Shown here in pieces: positions 26,008 to 35,267 of a DNA stretch of 64,000 bases (position 1 is the stretch's first letter; each line of letters begins with the position of its first letter). The stretch lies in the NCBI RefSeq assembly GCF_007855645.1, contig NZ_CP042265.1, positions 372,001-436,000 on the forward strand. The letters are read 5' to 3'. The DNA is from Qingshengfaniella alkalisoli (GTDB lineage: Bacteria; Pseudomonadota; Alphaproteobacteria; Rhodobacterales; Rhodobacteraceae). Made by a program: the position numbers and the translations under genes. A model generated the notes under the pieces. It worked only from the letters and a program-made list of their open reading frames with translations, made no database searches and was not told the origin of the DNA.

Positions 26008-27159
26008 ATGGCAAAGATCGTCGTTTTCGGTTTCGACCTGACCGAAGCCTCACAGGTTCGTCGCATTCGCAGCCTGCGCAAGCTGGGTCACGACGTCAGC
26101 AGCCTTACCTTTCGACGCGGCAACATGAACGCGGATTTTCAACCTGAATGGAACAACACCGACCTCGGATACGCACCTAACGAGAGTTACGGGAAACGCA
26201 TCGCGGCCCTGCTTCGGGCAATCCCTAGAATGGCAGGCGCACGAGAACAAATCGCGGCAGCAGACCTGATCATAGCGCGAAACTTCGACCTTCTGTTCCT
26301 GGCGCACCTGGCGCGACGGCGGTTCGGTGTTGGCGATACACCGCTCGTTTACGAGTGCCTCGATATCCATGGACTTTTTACCAGGACAGACCAGATCGGC
26401 CGTGCCATGCGGTATCTGGAACGCAAGCTTCTGGCGCGAACTCAACTGTTGGTCGTATCTTCGCCAGGCTTCGTCGAGAACTACTTCCGACCGACGCAAG
26501 GCTACACGGGCCCTGTTTCCATAGTGGAAAACAAGCTGTGGTTTGACGGGCAGAAACCCGCTCGCCCCATGCACCCTTCGCGTGTTGTGGGAGACGGGCC
26601 CCTTGTGCTGGGGTGGGTTGGTTCGATCCGCTGTGCGCCCAGCCTGAAAATCCTGGCAGAAACCGCGAAACGCATGGGCACAGATCTTCAGATCAAGATC
26701 CACGGCAATATCCACCGGCATGCCTTGCCCGAGTTCGACAAGACAATCGGTGACCTTCCCAATGTCGAAGTGTTCGGACCATACAGTTATCCCGGTGATC
26801 TGGCGCAAATATATTCGTCCTGCGATCTGGTATGGGCGCAGGATCTTTGGCAGCGCGGCGCAAACTCCGATTGGCTCTTGCCCAACAGAATATACGAGGC
26901 GAGCTGGTTTGGTTGTCCATCGGTTGCGGTCGCCGACACCCAGACAGGAAAGCATGTCGTTGACGGCGAGATGGGGCTGACCATACCGGAGGCGACCTCC
27001 GATGCACTGGTGCAGCTTCTGCATGGTCTTGAACCGGAACAAACGCAGGCGATGGCAGCCGCGCTCCTTGCAAAAGACGCGCGGCGATTTGAGTTGCACG
27101 CCGAAGATCTGACCACAGCACTCAACCCAGTGCTGCCATTCAAATCCAAAGTCGCGTAG
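26008..27159 (+). CDS. exoL: glycosyltransferase, ExoL-like (GT-B fold)
   Basis: Cytoplasmic or membrane-associated sugar transferase of 383 residues, probably adding a glucose to the lipid-linked exopolysaccharide unit. The first strand and loop (MAKIVVFGFDLTEASQVRRI, then RSLRKLGHDVSSLTFRRG) match the N-terminal Rossmann domain of ExoL-type proteins. The C-terminal domain has LVLGWVGSIRCAPSLKIL and the donor-site stretch NRIYEASWFGCPSVAV, as in GT4-like enzymes. The ATG at 26008 is preceded by weak GCGGAGCATCC. It stands alone on the plus strand and is convergent with the sulfotransferase gene, whose stop is 3 bp away. The ExoL name rests on N-terminal style plus locus context, and the linkage is not determined. 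Confidence 0.75.
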   Translation: MAKIVVFGFDLTEASQVRRIRSLRKLGHDVSSLTFRRGNMNADFQPEWNNTDLGYAPNESYGKRIAALLRAIPRMAGAREQIAAADLIIARNFDLLFLAHLARRRFGVGDTPLVYECLDIHGLFTRTDQIGRAMRYLERKLLARTQLLVVSSPGFVENYFRPTQGYTGPVSIVENKLWFDGQKPARPMHPSRVVGDGPLVLGWVGSIRCAPSLKILAETAKRMGTDLQIKIHGNIHRHALPEFDKTIGDLPNVEVFGPYSYPGDLAQIYSSCDLVWAQDLWQRGANSDWLLPNRIYEASWFGCPSVAVADTQTGKHVVDGEMGLTIPEATSDALVQLLHGLEPEQTQAMAAALLAKDARRFELHAEDLTTALNPVLPFKSKVA

Positions 27160-27162
27160 TTG

Positions 27163-28059
27163 CTAGACCTCTACAAGTCGTGAGACACGACGTTGCAGCC
27201 TCTTTGCTGCATGACGCAATCGGGCTTTGACGATCTGTTTCCTGGGAATTGGTCGGTATCCCGGCAGTGCTGCACGACGCCGCAGCGCCGCTTGGCAGTC
27301 AGCCTCAAAACGCTGCCGCCAGTCATCGGTCTCTCCGCCAGCCGATCGCTGCACCTTGGGTTGAAAGACCATTTCGGTCGTTTCATGTTCAGGCATGGCA
27401 ACACCCACATGTGCAGCTATAGCATTCATGGCCGCGCGAGGATCGGAAACGACATCTTCATACCACAGTTCCAAAACGGGCATTCGCAAGCCGGAATAGA
27501 AGGCGGTCCAGCGCGCATTGTCCTCGGCAATCCTGTTCAGCTTTTCCGTAATCAGATCATAGTCGTAATAACCCTCGGCACGTTCAGGCATGTCCGATAT
27601 CCATGCGCCCGTCTGCTGCGCCCGGGCGAATGAAATCGCTTGCCGGGTAAGGTCGCGTCTGCGCAAGTGGATAAAATGATAAGACAACGGATCGGGCTCG
27701 TGCTGCAGAAACCGTTCAAGATGCTCGTAGTGCAGCTTGGTCGCGAACACACCGTTCGGTCCGGTGCGGACTGATTTGATATAGGCAAGCGTATCCGTCG
27801 CTTGCACCTGCTGTGCACGGCTCTCCCACACAGTCCAGTTGCCCGGGTTAAGATATTCCAGCGGGTAACCGAAAGCTCCGGTGGCCCGCATCTGATGCCC
27901 CAGAAAATGGCTTCCGCAACGTGGGGTGGTACAAATGGCAATGCGATACCTGAGCGTAGCCGGAGGAAAGTCGTTACCGGTATCGAACTGACGATCCCAT
28001 AGCTCTTCCGAAACATCCACGGCAGAGGTTTCCTTCTTTGATCGGGCTGCTTCTGACAT
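27163..28059 (-). CDS. Stf0-type sulfotransferase
   Basis: PAPS-dependent carbohydrate sulfotransferase of 298 residues, cytoplasmic. The 5'-phosphosulfate-binding loop ICTTPRCGSHFLGHQMRATG (about residues 42-61) and the following FGYPLEYLNP are typical of the Stf0/LpsS group. The 3'-phosphate-binding region is probably FIHLRRRDLTRQAISFARAQ (about 128-147), and the stretch ending VLELWYEDVVSDP fits the family's core. The ATG at 28059 follows AAGGA at a suitable distance. The gene lies inside the exo locus, divergent from exoY, so the acceptor is probably the exopolysaccharide, but lipopolysaccharide or a glycolipid is possible. No PAPS-synthesis genes are present in the window. Confidence 0.82.
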   Translation of the reverse strand: MSEAARSKKETSAVDVSEELWDRQFDTGNDFPPATLRYRIAICTTPRCGSHFLGHQMRATGAFGYPLEYLNPGNWTVWESRAQQVQATDTLAYIKSVRTGPNGVFATKLHYEHLERFLQHEPDPLSYHFIHLRRRDLTRQAISFARAQQTGAWISDMPERAEGYYDYDLITEKLNRIAEDNARWTAFYSGLRMPVLELWYEDVVSDPRAAMNAIAAHVGVAMPEHETTEMVFQPKVQRSAGGETDDWRQRFEADCQAALRRRAALPGYRPIPRKQIVKARLRHAAKRLQRRVSRLVEV

Positions 28060-28527
28060 GAGGCGCGTCCTTCGCTCGTTTCTTTAGGCGGCGGCGTCCT
28101 GTACAGCAGGACAGGCACCTTACCGTTGGCGCCACACCGTATAGTGACACCCCCCAATACATAACTGCGAAACGCAGCGACGAAAGTCGTTTGCCTGCCT
28201 GCGCTGTCCTACCGCGCCCTTTTGTCGACGTGCTGCGGGGTTTTGCCTATGGATTAGGCAGTACTCCCCAGATTATCGGCCCAACCGCCGGCGCTAAGTA
28301 CAACATTTTGTTTTTTAATCATTTATTTTACTGTTTTCTTTTTGGATACAGTGAAACCAATTTCGACAACTGCGCGTTGAATAACGCGAATATCCATCTA
28401 AACGACCGATTCTCAAGAAAAATTGGCTAAATTTTGCCGATGCAGAAAATCTTCCGCTGCAATTGCGAACGACTCGGCGAATACTGGGGTTACATCTGAG
28501 ATCACCTGAAACTCCAGGAGCGAGCAT
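28060..28527. other. divergent promoter region between sulfotransferase and exoY
   Basis: 468 bp without a supported gene. The stretch 28300-28440 is markedly AT-rich and contains a 6-5-6 inverted repeat (listed separately). Promoters for the minus-strand sulfotransferase and plus-strand exoYFTV operon must lie here. Confidence 0.55.
28419..28435. promoter_or_regulatory. inverted repeat AAAATT-N5-AATTTT upstream of exoY
   Basis: A perfect dyad with 6-bp arms and a GGCTA spacer is centred about 100 bp before the exoY start, in AT-rich DNA. Size and location suit an operator for an exopolysaccharide regulator; no regulator gene is adjacent. Confidence 0.3.
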
Positions 28528-29232
28528 ATGTCGATATTGAATGATGTGGGCCGGACTTCATTTGCCCGCACCAAATCCCACGGGCCGCCCCGCGCCAACC
28601 GCCGTAATGGAGGTGCAGCGATCGGCGGGACAGCGAAGCGAATGCTGGATATCGCGATTGCATCACTGGCGCTGCTGCTGCTCAGCCCACTTCTACTGAT
28701 GGTTGCCGTGGCGATTAAGGCAACATCACGTGGACCGGTTCTGTTCGGCCACACGCGCATCGGCCATGACGGCCAGGCTTTCCGTTGCCTCAAGTTCCGT
28801 TCAATGGTCGTGAATGGTGACGAGGTCCTGGATCAATACCTTGCGCAGAATCCGAAGGAACAGCATGTCTGGAAAACCGAACGCAAGTTGAAGCACGATC
28901 CTCGCGTGACGCGATTGGGGCATGTGCTACGTGCCTATAGCGTTGACGAACTCCCCCAGATCCTGAATGTGCTGTCAGGCAGCATGAGCATTGTCGGTCC
29001 ACGCCCGGTCACACGCGATGAACTGAAACTCTATGGCGACTCGGTTGCATCATATCTGAGCGCCCGACCGGGGATTACTGGCCTCTGGCAGGTCAGCGGC
29101 CGCAGCGACCTAGGGTACGACGAACGTGTATCCCTCGACGTGTCTTATGTTCACGGCTGGTCCTTGAAACGCGACTTGGGGATCGTCCTTAAAACTGTGC
29201 CCGTGGTTCTCGGTGCACGCGGCTCCTATTGA
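28528..29232 (+). CDS. exoY: undecaprenyl-phosphate sugar-1-phosphate transferase ExoY
   Basis: Priming enzyme (234 residues) that places the first hexose-1-phosphate (galactose in succinoglycan) on undecaprenyl phosphate at the inner membrane. It is the short, single-helix form of the polyprenyl-phosphate hexose transferases: one helix at about 45-65 (DIAIASLALLLLSPLLLMVA), then RIGHDGQAFRCLKFRSMV, LRAYSVDELPQILNVLSGSM, SIVGPRPVTRDE and ARPGITGLWQVSGRSDLGYD, all family signatures. AGGAG precedes the ATG. The stop overlaps a TTG in the next frame, but the next gene probably starts 45 bp on. First gene of exoY-exoF-exoT-exoV. Confidence 0.94.
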   Translation: MSILNDVGRTSFARTKSHGPPRANRRNGGAAIGGTAKRMLDIAIASLALLLLSPLLLMVAVAIKATSRGPVLFGHTRIGHDGQAFRCLKFRSMVVNGDEVLDQYLAQNPKEQHVWKTERKLKHDPRVTRLGHVLRAYSVDELPQILNVLSGSMSIVGPRPVTRDELKLYGDSVASYLSARPGITGLWQVSGRSDLGYDERVSLDVSYVHGWSLKRDLGIVLKTVPVVLGARGSY

Positions 29233-29276
29233 GCCCCCGAATACAACGCCGACAATCAACCCTACCAGAGCTTTGC

Positions 29277-30500
29277 ATGAGAAGATCCTATAAAATCATA
29301 GCGATATGTGCCGCTGCATTTGTCCTGTCGCCGGCAGCTTATGCGCAAGACATCGCGGTCGGTGTGAATGATCTTCTGAATTTGCGCGGCGCGATGTGGA
29401 ACGCCGCAGATGGAACCGTTGAAGACCTGCCAAGCATAAGTGGCAGCTACTCAGTCGGCGGTGGAGGGACCATTTCCGTCCCGCTAGCGGGGTCAGTGGA
29501 GGTCGCCGGCAAGACGCCAAATCAAATCGCCGCGGAACTGGAAAAACTGATGGCAAACTATTCCGAGGTCGGTCGGGCGCCGCGGATCGCCGTCGGCGTC
29601 GAACGTTACGCGCCGATCTATCTTGCGGGCGATGTCGAAAGGCCGGGCGTCTACGACTTTGCGACTGGCATGACTGTCATAAAAGCCATTGCGCTTGGTG
29701 GCGGGTTGGAACGCGCGAAGCCCCTGGACGGAGAAGAACGCAACTACCTGCAGGCCAGAGGTGCCGCCAACGGCCTGCGCAAAGAACTGATGTATCTGGA
29801 GGCGCGCCGCGACAGGCTGAAGGCCGAAATCGAACAAGCTGCCACTCTTGACGCACCGGAGACGACTGACGAGCTGAATTCGATTCGCGGCGCTGAAATC
29901 GACATCCTGACGACCCGTAATGAACGCTATGCTCAACAGCACGCCTTTCTCGACAAATCCGAGGCCGCGCTAAAGGAATCCATCAGTGTCCTGGAACAGA
30001 AGCTGGACACCAATAACGAACAACTGGAAGCGGGTCGCGCCGAGCTGAAACGGGAAGAGCAGCTTGTCGAACGGGGGCTTGTCCCGCAAACGCGCCTGTT
30101 CGATCGGGTACGCTATGTCAGCGAATTGGAAAGCCGGCTGCTCGACATCGAACGATCTGTCCTGACCGCCCGAGAAGACCTGCGCAATGTAGAGGAAGAC
30201 CGGCTGCAACTTGAGGCATCGCGCGCGGAAACAGCCGTGACCGACCTGCAAGAAGTCAACGCCAAGATCGCCGAGGCAGAAACCAAACTGGACGCGCAAT
30301 ACGCGCTGATGTCAGAAGCATTGGGCGAAAATGTGACACTGGAAAGTCTTGATGTGCATGCGGCCACCGGTCCCGAAATCACCGTGACGCGCAACCGTGG
30401 CGGCGAGAACCGCGCATTTCAGGCCGAACGCACCACTGAAATCCTGCCCGGTGACGTAATCGAGATTCGGTATCCGGACGTGCTGCCGACCTACAACTGA
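29277..30500 (+). CDS. exoF: polysaccharide export protein ExoF
   Basis: Periplasmic/outer-membrane polysaccharide export (OPX-like) component of 408 residues. The ATG at 29277 starts a signal peptide (MRRSYKIIAICAAAFVLSPA, ending AYAQD), which is why an upstream TTG at 29229 is not used. Residues about 25-130 are the Poly_export/Wza N-terminal domain with the SLBB-like continuation IYLAGDVERPGVYDFATGMT. Residues about 150-340 are a long coiled coil rich in Glu, Arg and Leu, as in ExoF proteins, ending in DVIEIRYPD. It works with ExoP and ExoQ in polymerisation and export. Confidence 0.9.
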   Translation: MRRSYKIIAICAAAFVLSPAAYAQDIAVGVNDLLNLRGAMWNAADGTVEDLPSISGSYSVGGGGTISVPLAGSVEVAGKTPNQIAAELEKLMANYSEVGRAPRIAVGVERYAPIYLAGDVERPGVYDFATGMTVIKAIALGGGLERAKPLDGEERNYLQARGAANGLRKELMYLEARRDRLKAEIEQAATLDAPETTDELNSIRGAEIDILTTRNERYAQQHAFLDKSEAALKESISVLEQKLDTNNEQLEAGRAELKREEQLVERGLVPQTRLFDRVRYVSELESRLLDIERSVLTAREDLRNVEEDRLQLEASRAETAVTDLQEVNAKIAEAETKLDAQYALMSEALGENVTLESLDVHAATGPEITVTRNRGGENRAFQAERTTEILPGDVIEIRYPDVLPTYN

Positions 30501-30526
30501 ACGACCCATCCTCATTGGAGCCTTCC

Positions 30527-32032
30527 TTGAGCCAGACCTCCGAGACCGCCGACCCCGCGAAGGCCGGCCTCTACCATCCTCATTTGCGCAGTGGACGTTC
30601 ACGTTCGGCCGTGTTCGGCGTACTGTGGTCGTCGTTGCATACGATGATCCCTGTTGTGAGTTCCACGCTGGTTTTCTTTGTCAGCGCGCTGTACTTGTCG
30701 CCCTCCGATCTGGGCTTGTTCAGCCTTGCCAGCAGCATCGTAATGACCGTCATCGCCTTGTCCCCAATCGCATTCGGGGAAGCGCTGGTGCAGCGGCAGA
30801 GCATCAGTCAAAGCTATGCCGACAGCGTTTTCTGGATGACGATGGGTGTGGGTGCGATCCTGTTCACGCCCTTCCTGTTGGCAGCCGGCCCATTATCGCG
30901 CTGGATGGGTGAACCGGCCATCGCTGCGCTGTTACCGGTCCTCGCGCTGCGTATTCCGCTGGAACTGGCAGCCGCAGTACCCAATGCGATGATCGTACGG
31001 TCGATGAAGTTCAAGATGGTGGCGTTGCGCACGACCATCGCCACATCGGTCAGCGTCGTTCTGACATTATCCCTTCTGTGGGCAGGCTACGGGTATTGGG
31101 CGCTTGCCATCAGTCAAGTCTGCGCAAGCTTGGTCATCTGCGTCATAGGGTTCTGGGCATCCGGCTGGCGTCCTGGGATCGAATTTGACCTTGGGGCGTT
31201 GCGTGAGCTTACGGGATACGGTCTTTTTGCATCGGGCACGCGGATGTTGACCACGATGCGGCTGGATCAGATCGTTCTGGGTGCACTTGGTGGCACGGCT
31301 CTACTGGGACTCTATTTCTTCGCACAACGCTTCTACATGATGCTGACGCAGCTTGTCGGCGGGGCACTGTCATCCGTGACCCACGCCCTGCTATCCACCC
31401 TGCAGTCCGATCAGGAAAAGACACGTCAAGCCTTCGGCATCGCATCCTTCGCCGCAGGTTGCATCAGCTTGCCGATGTTCACCCTGCTCGCGCTGTTGGC
31501 CCCCGATGTCATGGCTGTACTGTTCGACCCGCAATGGCAGGAGGCGAGCATCGCCGTTCAGATGTTCTGCATCATCGGCTGCATCGCGGGTATCAGCGTT
31601 GTGCAAGGGGCGTTTATCCGCAGCCAGGGTCGCGCGGATTGGTGGTTCTGGTATCAATGCCTGCAGCAGTTGTCGTCCATCGTCGTGATTCTTCTGACCT
31701 ATCGCGCTGGCCTTCAGACGATGATGATCGCGATTATCATCAAATCTCTGCTGGTCTGGCCGGTATCGGTCGTAATGACAACGAAGCTGCTGGGTACTGG
31801 ACTGTTCGCATATCTTCGCGCGTTTATAGCACCGGCGGCCGCAACCGTCGCGATGACCGTTGCTGTGCTCGGCTTGCCCTACCTTCTGCCCGGTATGCTT
31901 CCTCTGGAAGCGCTGATCCTGCGCTGGCTCGCAGCGGGGCTGATCTATACAGCAGTTCTGAGCCTGCTGGCCTATCCGCAGATCAAGAACATCCTGCGCA
32001 TCATTTCGTCCAAAAGGGAGACCGCCGCGTGA
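30527..32032 (+). CDS. exoT: lipid-linked oligosaccharide flippase ExoT (MOP superfamily)
   Basis: Inner-membrane Wzx-type translocase of about 501 residues with some 12-14 hydrophobic helices. Typical stretches are LYLSPSDLGLFSLASSIVMT (helix 2 loop), PIAFGEALVQRQSISQSYAD and LDQIVLGALGGTALLGLYFF. The frame is open from TTG 30515, but GGAG at 30517-30520 lies at the right distance from the in-frame TTG at 30527, which is preferred. It follows exoF by 26 bp and its stop overlaps the GTG of the pyruvyl transferase gene, so it belongs to the exoYFTV operon. It should move the completed repeat unit to the periplasm. Confidence 0.9.
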   Translation: MSQTSETADPAKAGLYHPHLRSGRSRSAVFGVLWSSLHTMIPVVSSTLVFFVSALYLSPSDLGLFSLASSIVMTVIALSPIAFGEALVQRQSISQSYADSVFWMTMGVGAILFTPFLLAAGPLSRWMGEPAIAALLPVLALRIPLELAAAVPNAMIVRSMKFKMVALRTTIATSVSVVLTLSLLWAGYGYWALAISQVCASLVICVIGFWASGWRPGIEFDLGALRELTGYGLFASGTRMLTTMRLDQIVLGALGGTALLGLYFFAQRFYMMLTQLVGGALSSVTHALLSTLQSDQEKTRQAFGIASFAAGCISLPMFTLLALLAPDVMAVLFDPQWQEASIAVQMFCIIGCIAGISVVQGAFIRSQGRADWWFWYQCLQQLSSIVVILLTYRAGLQTMMIAIIIKSLLVWPVSVVMTTKLLGTGLFAYLRAFIAPAAATVAMTVAVLGLPYLLPGMLPLEALILRWLAAGLIYTAVLSLLAYPQIKNILRIISSKRETAA

Positions 32033-32931
32033 AGCTGACCTATTTCCAGGGCACCCCACCCAATTTCGGCGACGAGTTGAACGCCACGATGTGGCACCAT
32101 CTGTTGCCTGCGGATTTCTTCGACGAGGACACATCCACCCTGTTTATCGGGATCGGGTCGGTGATCCAGCATAACTACCCCCGCGATGCGCTAAAGCTGG
32201 TGGTTGGCTCGGGCTTTGGCGGCTATACTCGCCTGCCGGATATGTCGGACAAGATGTGGGATTTTCGCTTCGTTCGCGGTCCCCGCACGGCAGAGGCGCT
32301 CGGACTCGATCCACAACTTGCAATCACGGATGCGGCCGTGCTTTTGCGTGCGACACCGCTGCCGGTCGCCGATGACAACATTGGCGTGGCTTTCATCCCG
32401 CATTACGAAAGCATTGAACGCGGCAACTGGCGCGAAGCCTGCAAGCTGGCGGGTATTCACTTTATCGACCCGACCGAGCCCACGGATCGTGTCATCTCCC
32501 AGCTGCGCGGTGCTAATCTGGTGATCACCGAAGCGATGCATGGCGCGATCGTGTCTGACGCGGTGCGCACCCCCTGGATCGGCGTGAAGACCATGCACCA
32601 TGTCCACCGGTTCAAGTGGTTCGACTGGGTTGAATCGCTTTCCATTCCCTATGATCCAAAGCCCCTGTTCCCATCCAACGGACGCGAGGCCTGGGCCGTG
32701 TCCACTGGCCGGTCGGGCAGCGGACCTCGAGCGCAGGCTCTGTTCAACGGGCCAGTAGGCTTTCCTGTGAATCGCATTTGCACGCATTTTGCCGCCCGCA
32801 GCCTGGAGAAGCTGGCGAGGATGGAACCCTCGCTCAGTTCGGATACGGAGATCGAGCGCGCCACGGATCGCGCCCTCGGTGCCGTCGATTTGATGCTTCG
32901 AGATTATGGCATGCGACTACGGAAGGCATGA
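32029..32931 (+). CDS. exoV: polysaccharide pyruvyl transferase ExoV
   Basis: Ketal-pyruvate transferase of 300 residues using phosphoenolpyruvate to acidify a terminal hexose. Family signs are PPNFGDELNATMWHHLLP near the N-terminus, FIGIGSVIQHN, FRFVRGPRTAEALGLD and LVITEAMHGAIVSDAVRTPW. The frame extends far upstream inside exoT, but the GTG at 32029 overlaps the exoT stop (GTGA), has AAAGGGAG at 32012-32019, and gives the proper N-terminus. Last gene of the operon and convergent with exoQ, with 3 bp between the stops. Pyruvylation makes the polymer acidic. Confidence 0.92.
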   Translation: MKLTYFQGTPPNFGDELNATMWHHLLPADFFDEDTSTLFIGIGSVIQHNYPRDALKLVVGSGFGGYTRLPDMSDKMWDFRFVRGPRTAEALGLDPQLAITDAAVLLRATPLPVADDNIGVAFIPHYESIERGNWREACKLAGIHFIDPTEPTDRVISQLRGANLVITEAMHGAIVSDAVRTPWIGVKTMHHVHRFKWFDWVESLSIPYDPKPLFPSNGREAWAVSTGRSGSGPRAQALFNGPVGFPVNRICTHFAARSLEKLARMEPSLSSDTEIERATDRALGAVDLMLRDYGMRLRKA

Positions 32932-32934
32932 AAC

Positions 32935-34164
32935 CTACCGCCACCGCCCGTTCGCGCGCACCCCTTCAACGCCGTAGACGAAGGCACAGATGATCAACAC
33001 GCTGCGCAGGCTGAACTGAAAGAAGATCGGCACTTCCACAAAGCTGATGATAATCACGATCACGACCATGACAAACATCAGTGCGGCCTCCGCCCGATGT
33101 GACGTCACGGCCCAGACACAGGTCAGTATGGCCGCGCCATACAGGACGAATATCTGCAAGCCGACCCCGAGAATGCCGATTTCCACCGCGTTCGACAGAT
33201 AGGTGTTATGAAAGTTGAACCCGCTGCGCCCGTCTATCCCGAAATAGGCCCAAAGTGCTTCGGCAGGCGCATGTCCATGCACCCAGAACGCTTGATACCC
33301 CATCCCCAGAAACGGCCGTTCTCGGATAAAACGAAGCGCGACATCCCACAAATCCGTTCGCCCCGTCAGTGTTGCGTCCTTGCCGGTGGTTTCCAACATC
33401 AAGGCTTCGAGCGCCGAAAAGTTCGTAGCGATCAGAATTGCCAACAGAAGCCCCAGCAGTGTCAGGCCCGAGACCGACACAAAGCGTTCCGCCGAAGACA
33501 TACGATAGTACAGCAGGAGGCCGAGCTGAATCAGGATCGCGGGCGGAACCACCGCCATCGCGCTGACAGATTGTGCCAACAACAGCAATACACATCCGAT
33601 CAGACCGCCAAACACAGCCAAGAGGCGATACCCGTAGGGTGCCGAGCCGTCGAGAATTTGGGACGCCGCAATCACAATGAAGGTTGCTGCGGCACCGGCG
33701 AGCGCATTCTTGCTGCCATAAATCCCCAACCACGCCCCTGTATCGCCTCGCACCTCTCCGAAAAGGATACTGGCAATCATGGCAATGCCGAAGAAAACGA
33801 ACAGGAGACGGCCGAACATCTTCGGACTGAGGCGCATCGCGATCACCACGGCAATGATCACGGTCGCCAAAAGCTGCAGCCCATACCGAAAACTTTGCGC
33901 GGGATACTGCGACCACGCAAAACTCAGCAGACAAAAGCAAGGCAAAAGCAGCAGATACCAATGTCTCAAGCAAGACACGATGCTTCGCTGCCAGTAGCGA
34001 GCGCACAGCGCCGTACCCGCAGCCAAAAACAACAAAGCGCCATGGGCTCGCAGAACCGGAACAAAAATGAGTGCCGCCAAAGCCGCTGATGCAAGGAGGA
34101 AGTCGGGTGAAACTGTAACAACCCTGCGCGGTCCAACCGCCGAGATCCCCGCTACATCCGACAT
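32935..34164 (-). CDS. exoQ: exopolysaccharide polymerase ExoQ (Wzy/O-antigen ligase-like)
   Basis: Integral membrane protein of 409 residues with about 10-12 helices, expected to polymerise repeat units on the periplasmic face. The Wzy_C signature region is clear: GRTDLWDVALRFIRERPFLG, then MGYQAFW, and in the large periplasmic loop FNFHNTYLSNAVEIGILGVG. The ATG at 34164 begins MSDVAGISAVG. It is downstream of the glycanase gene on the same strand, separated by 25 bp, so the two probably form one transcript. Confidence 0.9.
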   Translation of the reverse strand: MSDVAGISAVGPRRVVTVSPDFLLASAALAALIFVPVLRAHGALLFLAAGTALCARYWQRSIVSCLRHWYLLLLPCFCLLSFAWSQYPAQSFRYGLQLLATVIIAVVIAMRLSPKMFGRLLFVFFGIAMIASILFGEVRGDTGAWLGIYGSKNALAGAAATFIVIAASQILDGSAPYGYRLLAVFGGLIGCVLLLLAQSVSAMAVVPPAILIQLGLLLYYRMSSAERFVSVSGLTLLGLLLAILIATNFSALEALMLETTGKDATLTGRTDLWDVALRFIRERPFLGMGYQAFWVHGHAPAEALWAYFGIDGRSGFNFHNTYLSNAVEIGILGVGLQIFVLYGAAILTCVWAVTSHRAEAALMFVMVVIVIIISFVEVPIFFQFSLRSVLIICAFVYGVEGVRANGRWR

Positions 34165-34189
34165 GGGCGAAACTCCAAGACCATTTGGC

Positions 34190-34984
34190 TCAGTCCAACG
34201 TGCAAACGACTGATTCCGGGAACTGGCAATCTTCGCCTTCCGCGGTGAACGCGATCCAGTCGACTTCCATCGTCAAAGCCTTTGCCGGAGGATCAAACGG
34301 CCCCATCCAGTTTGGAAACGAATCACTTCCCCAGAAACTTGCATAGATCTTTTGCTCATGCGTCGGCAGAGGTGTTCCCGCGGCAGTTTCATGAACTTTC
34401 TCGCCGTCAACATACCATGTGATGCCCTCTTCCGACCAGACGAAGGAATAGGTGATGAAGCTCATGTCCGAGTCTTGCGGAAGCCGAACCCGTTTTCCAT
34501 TGTTAGGCTCACTCGACACATATGTGTTCAAGCTCACCATGGATGTATCGCGCGTAAGCACCTCGAAATCGATTTCGTCATGAGGCTGGCCGTGATGTGG
34601 ACCGATATAGGTAAAGAAGGCCGCGTTGAGGCCTGAGCCCTTTGCTGTACGATACCGCGCTTCATATGTCCCGTAACCATAGACCTTCCGTGACTGGATT
34701 TCACCGCAGACATAGTCGCGATTGTCTGTTGCCTGCGCGGCGAACTGCAGGTGCAGCATGCCATTCTGAACATTCATAGCATCGCGAGACCACTGACAGT
34801 TTTGCCAATCACCGTTGACCCAGCCATCAGACACTCCCCAAATGGAAGAGTCGAAGCTGTCAAAGTCATCAACAAAGCTTTCGCCGCGCGGAAGCTCCGC
34901 TTGCGCCACCACGCCAGTCGCCGCGGTCAGCGTCGTGAATCCATATGTCAAAAATTGCAAAAAAAGGTTCCTGCATAATGGCAT
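34190..34984 (-). CDS. exoK: secreted endo-beta-glucanase ExoK (GH16)
   Basis: Extracellular glycoside hydrolase family 16 enzyme of 264 residues that would shorten nascent exopolysaccharide. The ATG at 34984 follows GGAGAG and starts a signal peptide (MPLCRNLFLQFLTYGFTTLT to VVAQA); a longer frame from 35056 lacks one. The catalytic GH16 core HDEIDFEVL (about residue 142-150, nucleophile and acid/base glutamates in E-x-D-x-E) is present, along with YGYGTYEARYRTAKGSGLNA and the C-terminal ALTMEVDWIAF strand. It is followed by exoQ on the same strand and divergent from the fused glycosyltransferase gene. Confidence 0.92.
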   Translation of the reverse strand: MPLCRNLFLQFLTYGFTTLTAATGVVAQAELPRGESFVDDFDSFDSSIWGVSDGWVNGDWQNCQWSRDAMNVQNGMLHLQFAAQATDNRDYVCGEIQSRKVYGYGTYEARYRTAKGSGLNAAFFTYIGPHHGQPHDEIDFEVLTRDTSMVSLNTYVSSEPNNGKRVRLPQDSDMSFITYSFVWSEEGITWYVDGEKVHETAAGTPLPTHEQKIYASFWGSDSFPNWMGPFDPPAKALTMEVDWIAFTAEGEDCQFPESVVCTLD

Positions 34985-35267
34985 AGCTCTCTCCAGTTTA
35001 GTCTGAACACGGGGGTCCGTGCTCCGACCATGGATGCGATTCAAGATTGAGCGCAAAGCGGAAGGGCGATCAGGGCATCAAATCGGCACAACCTCGCCGG
35101 AACGTCCGTCACAACATCAATCACATGGGCGCTGTCGCCCATTTATGTATCATCGGCATCGAAAATCGCGCTTCTGCGCCGCAGAAATTCGTGGAAGAAA
35201 ATTTACTGCGGGACAGGCCGCGGTAGGGCCACTATTCTGACAACGGCCACAACAGACAGGTAACGAA

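Noticed and set aside
31459-32028. Longer ExoV frame
   Set aside because: The upstream part is a shadow of exoT; GTG 32029 overlaps the exoT stop and gives a normal N-terminus.
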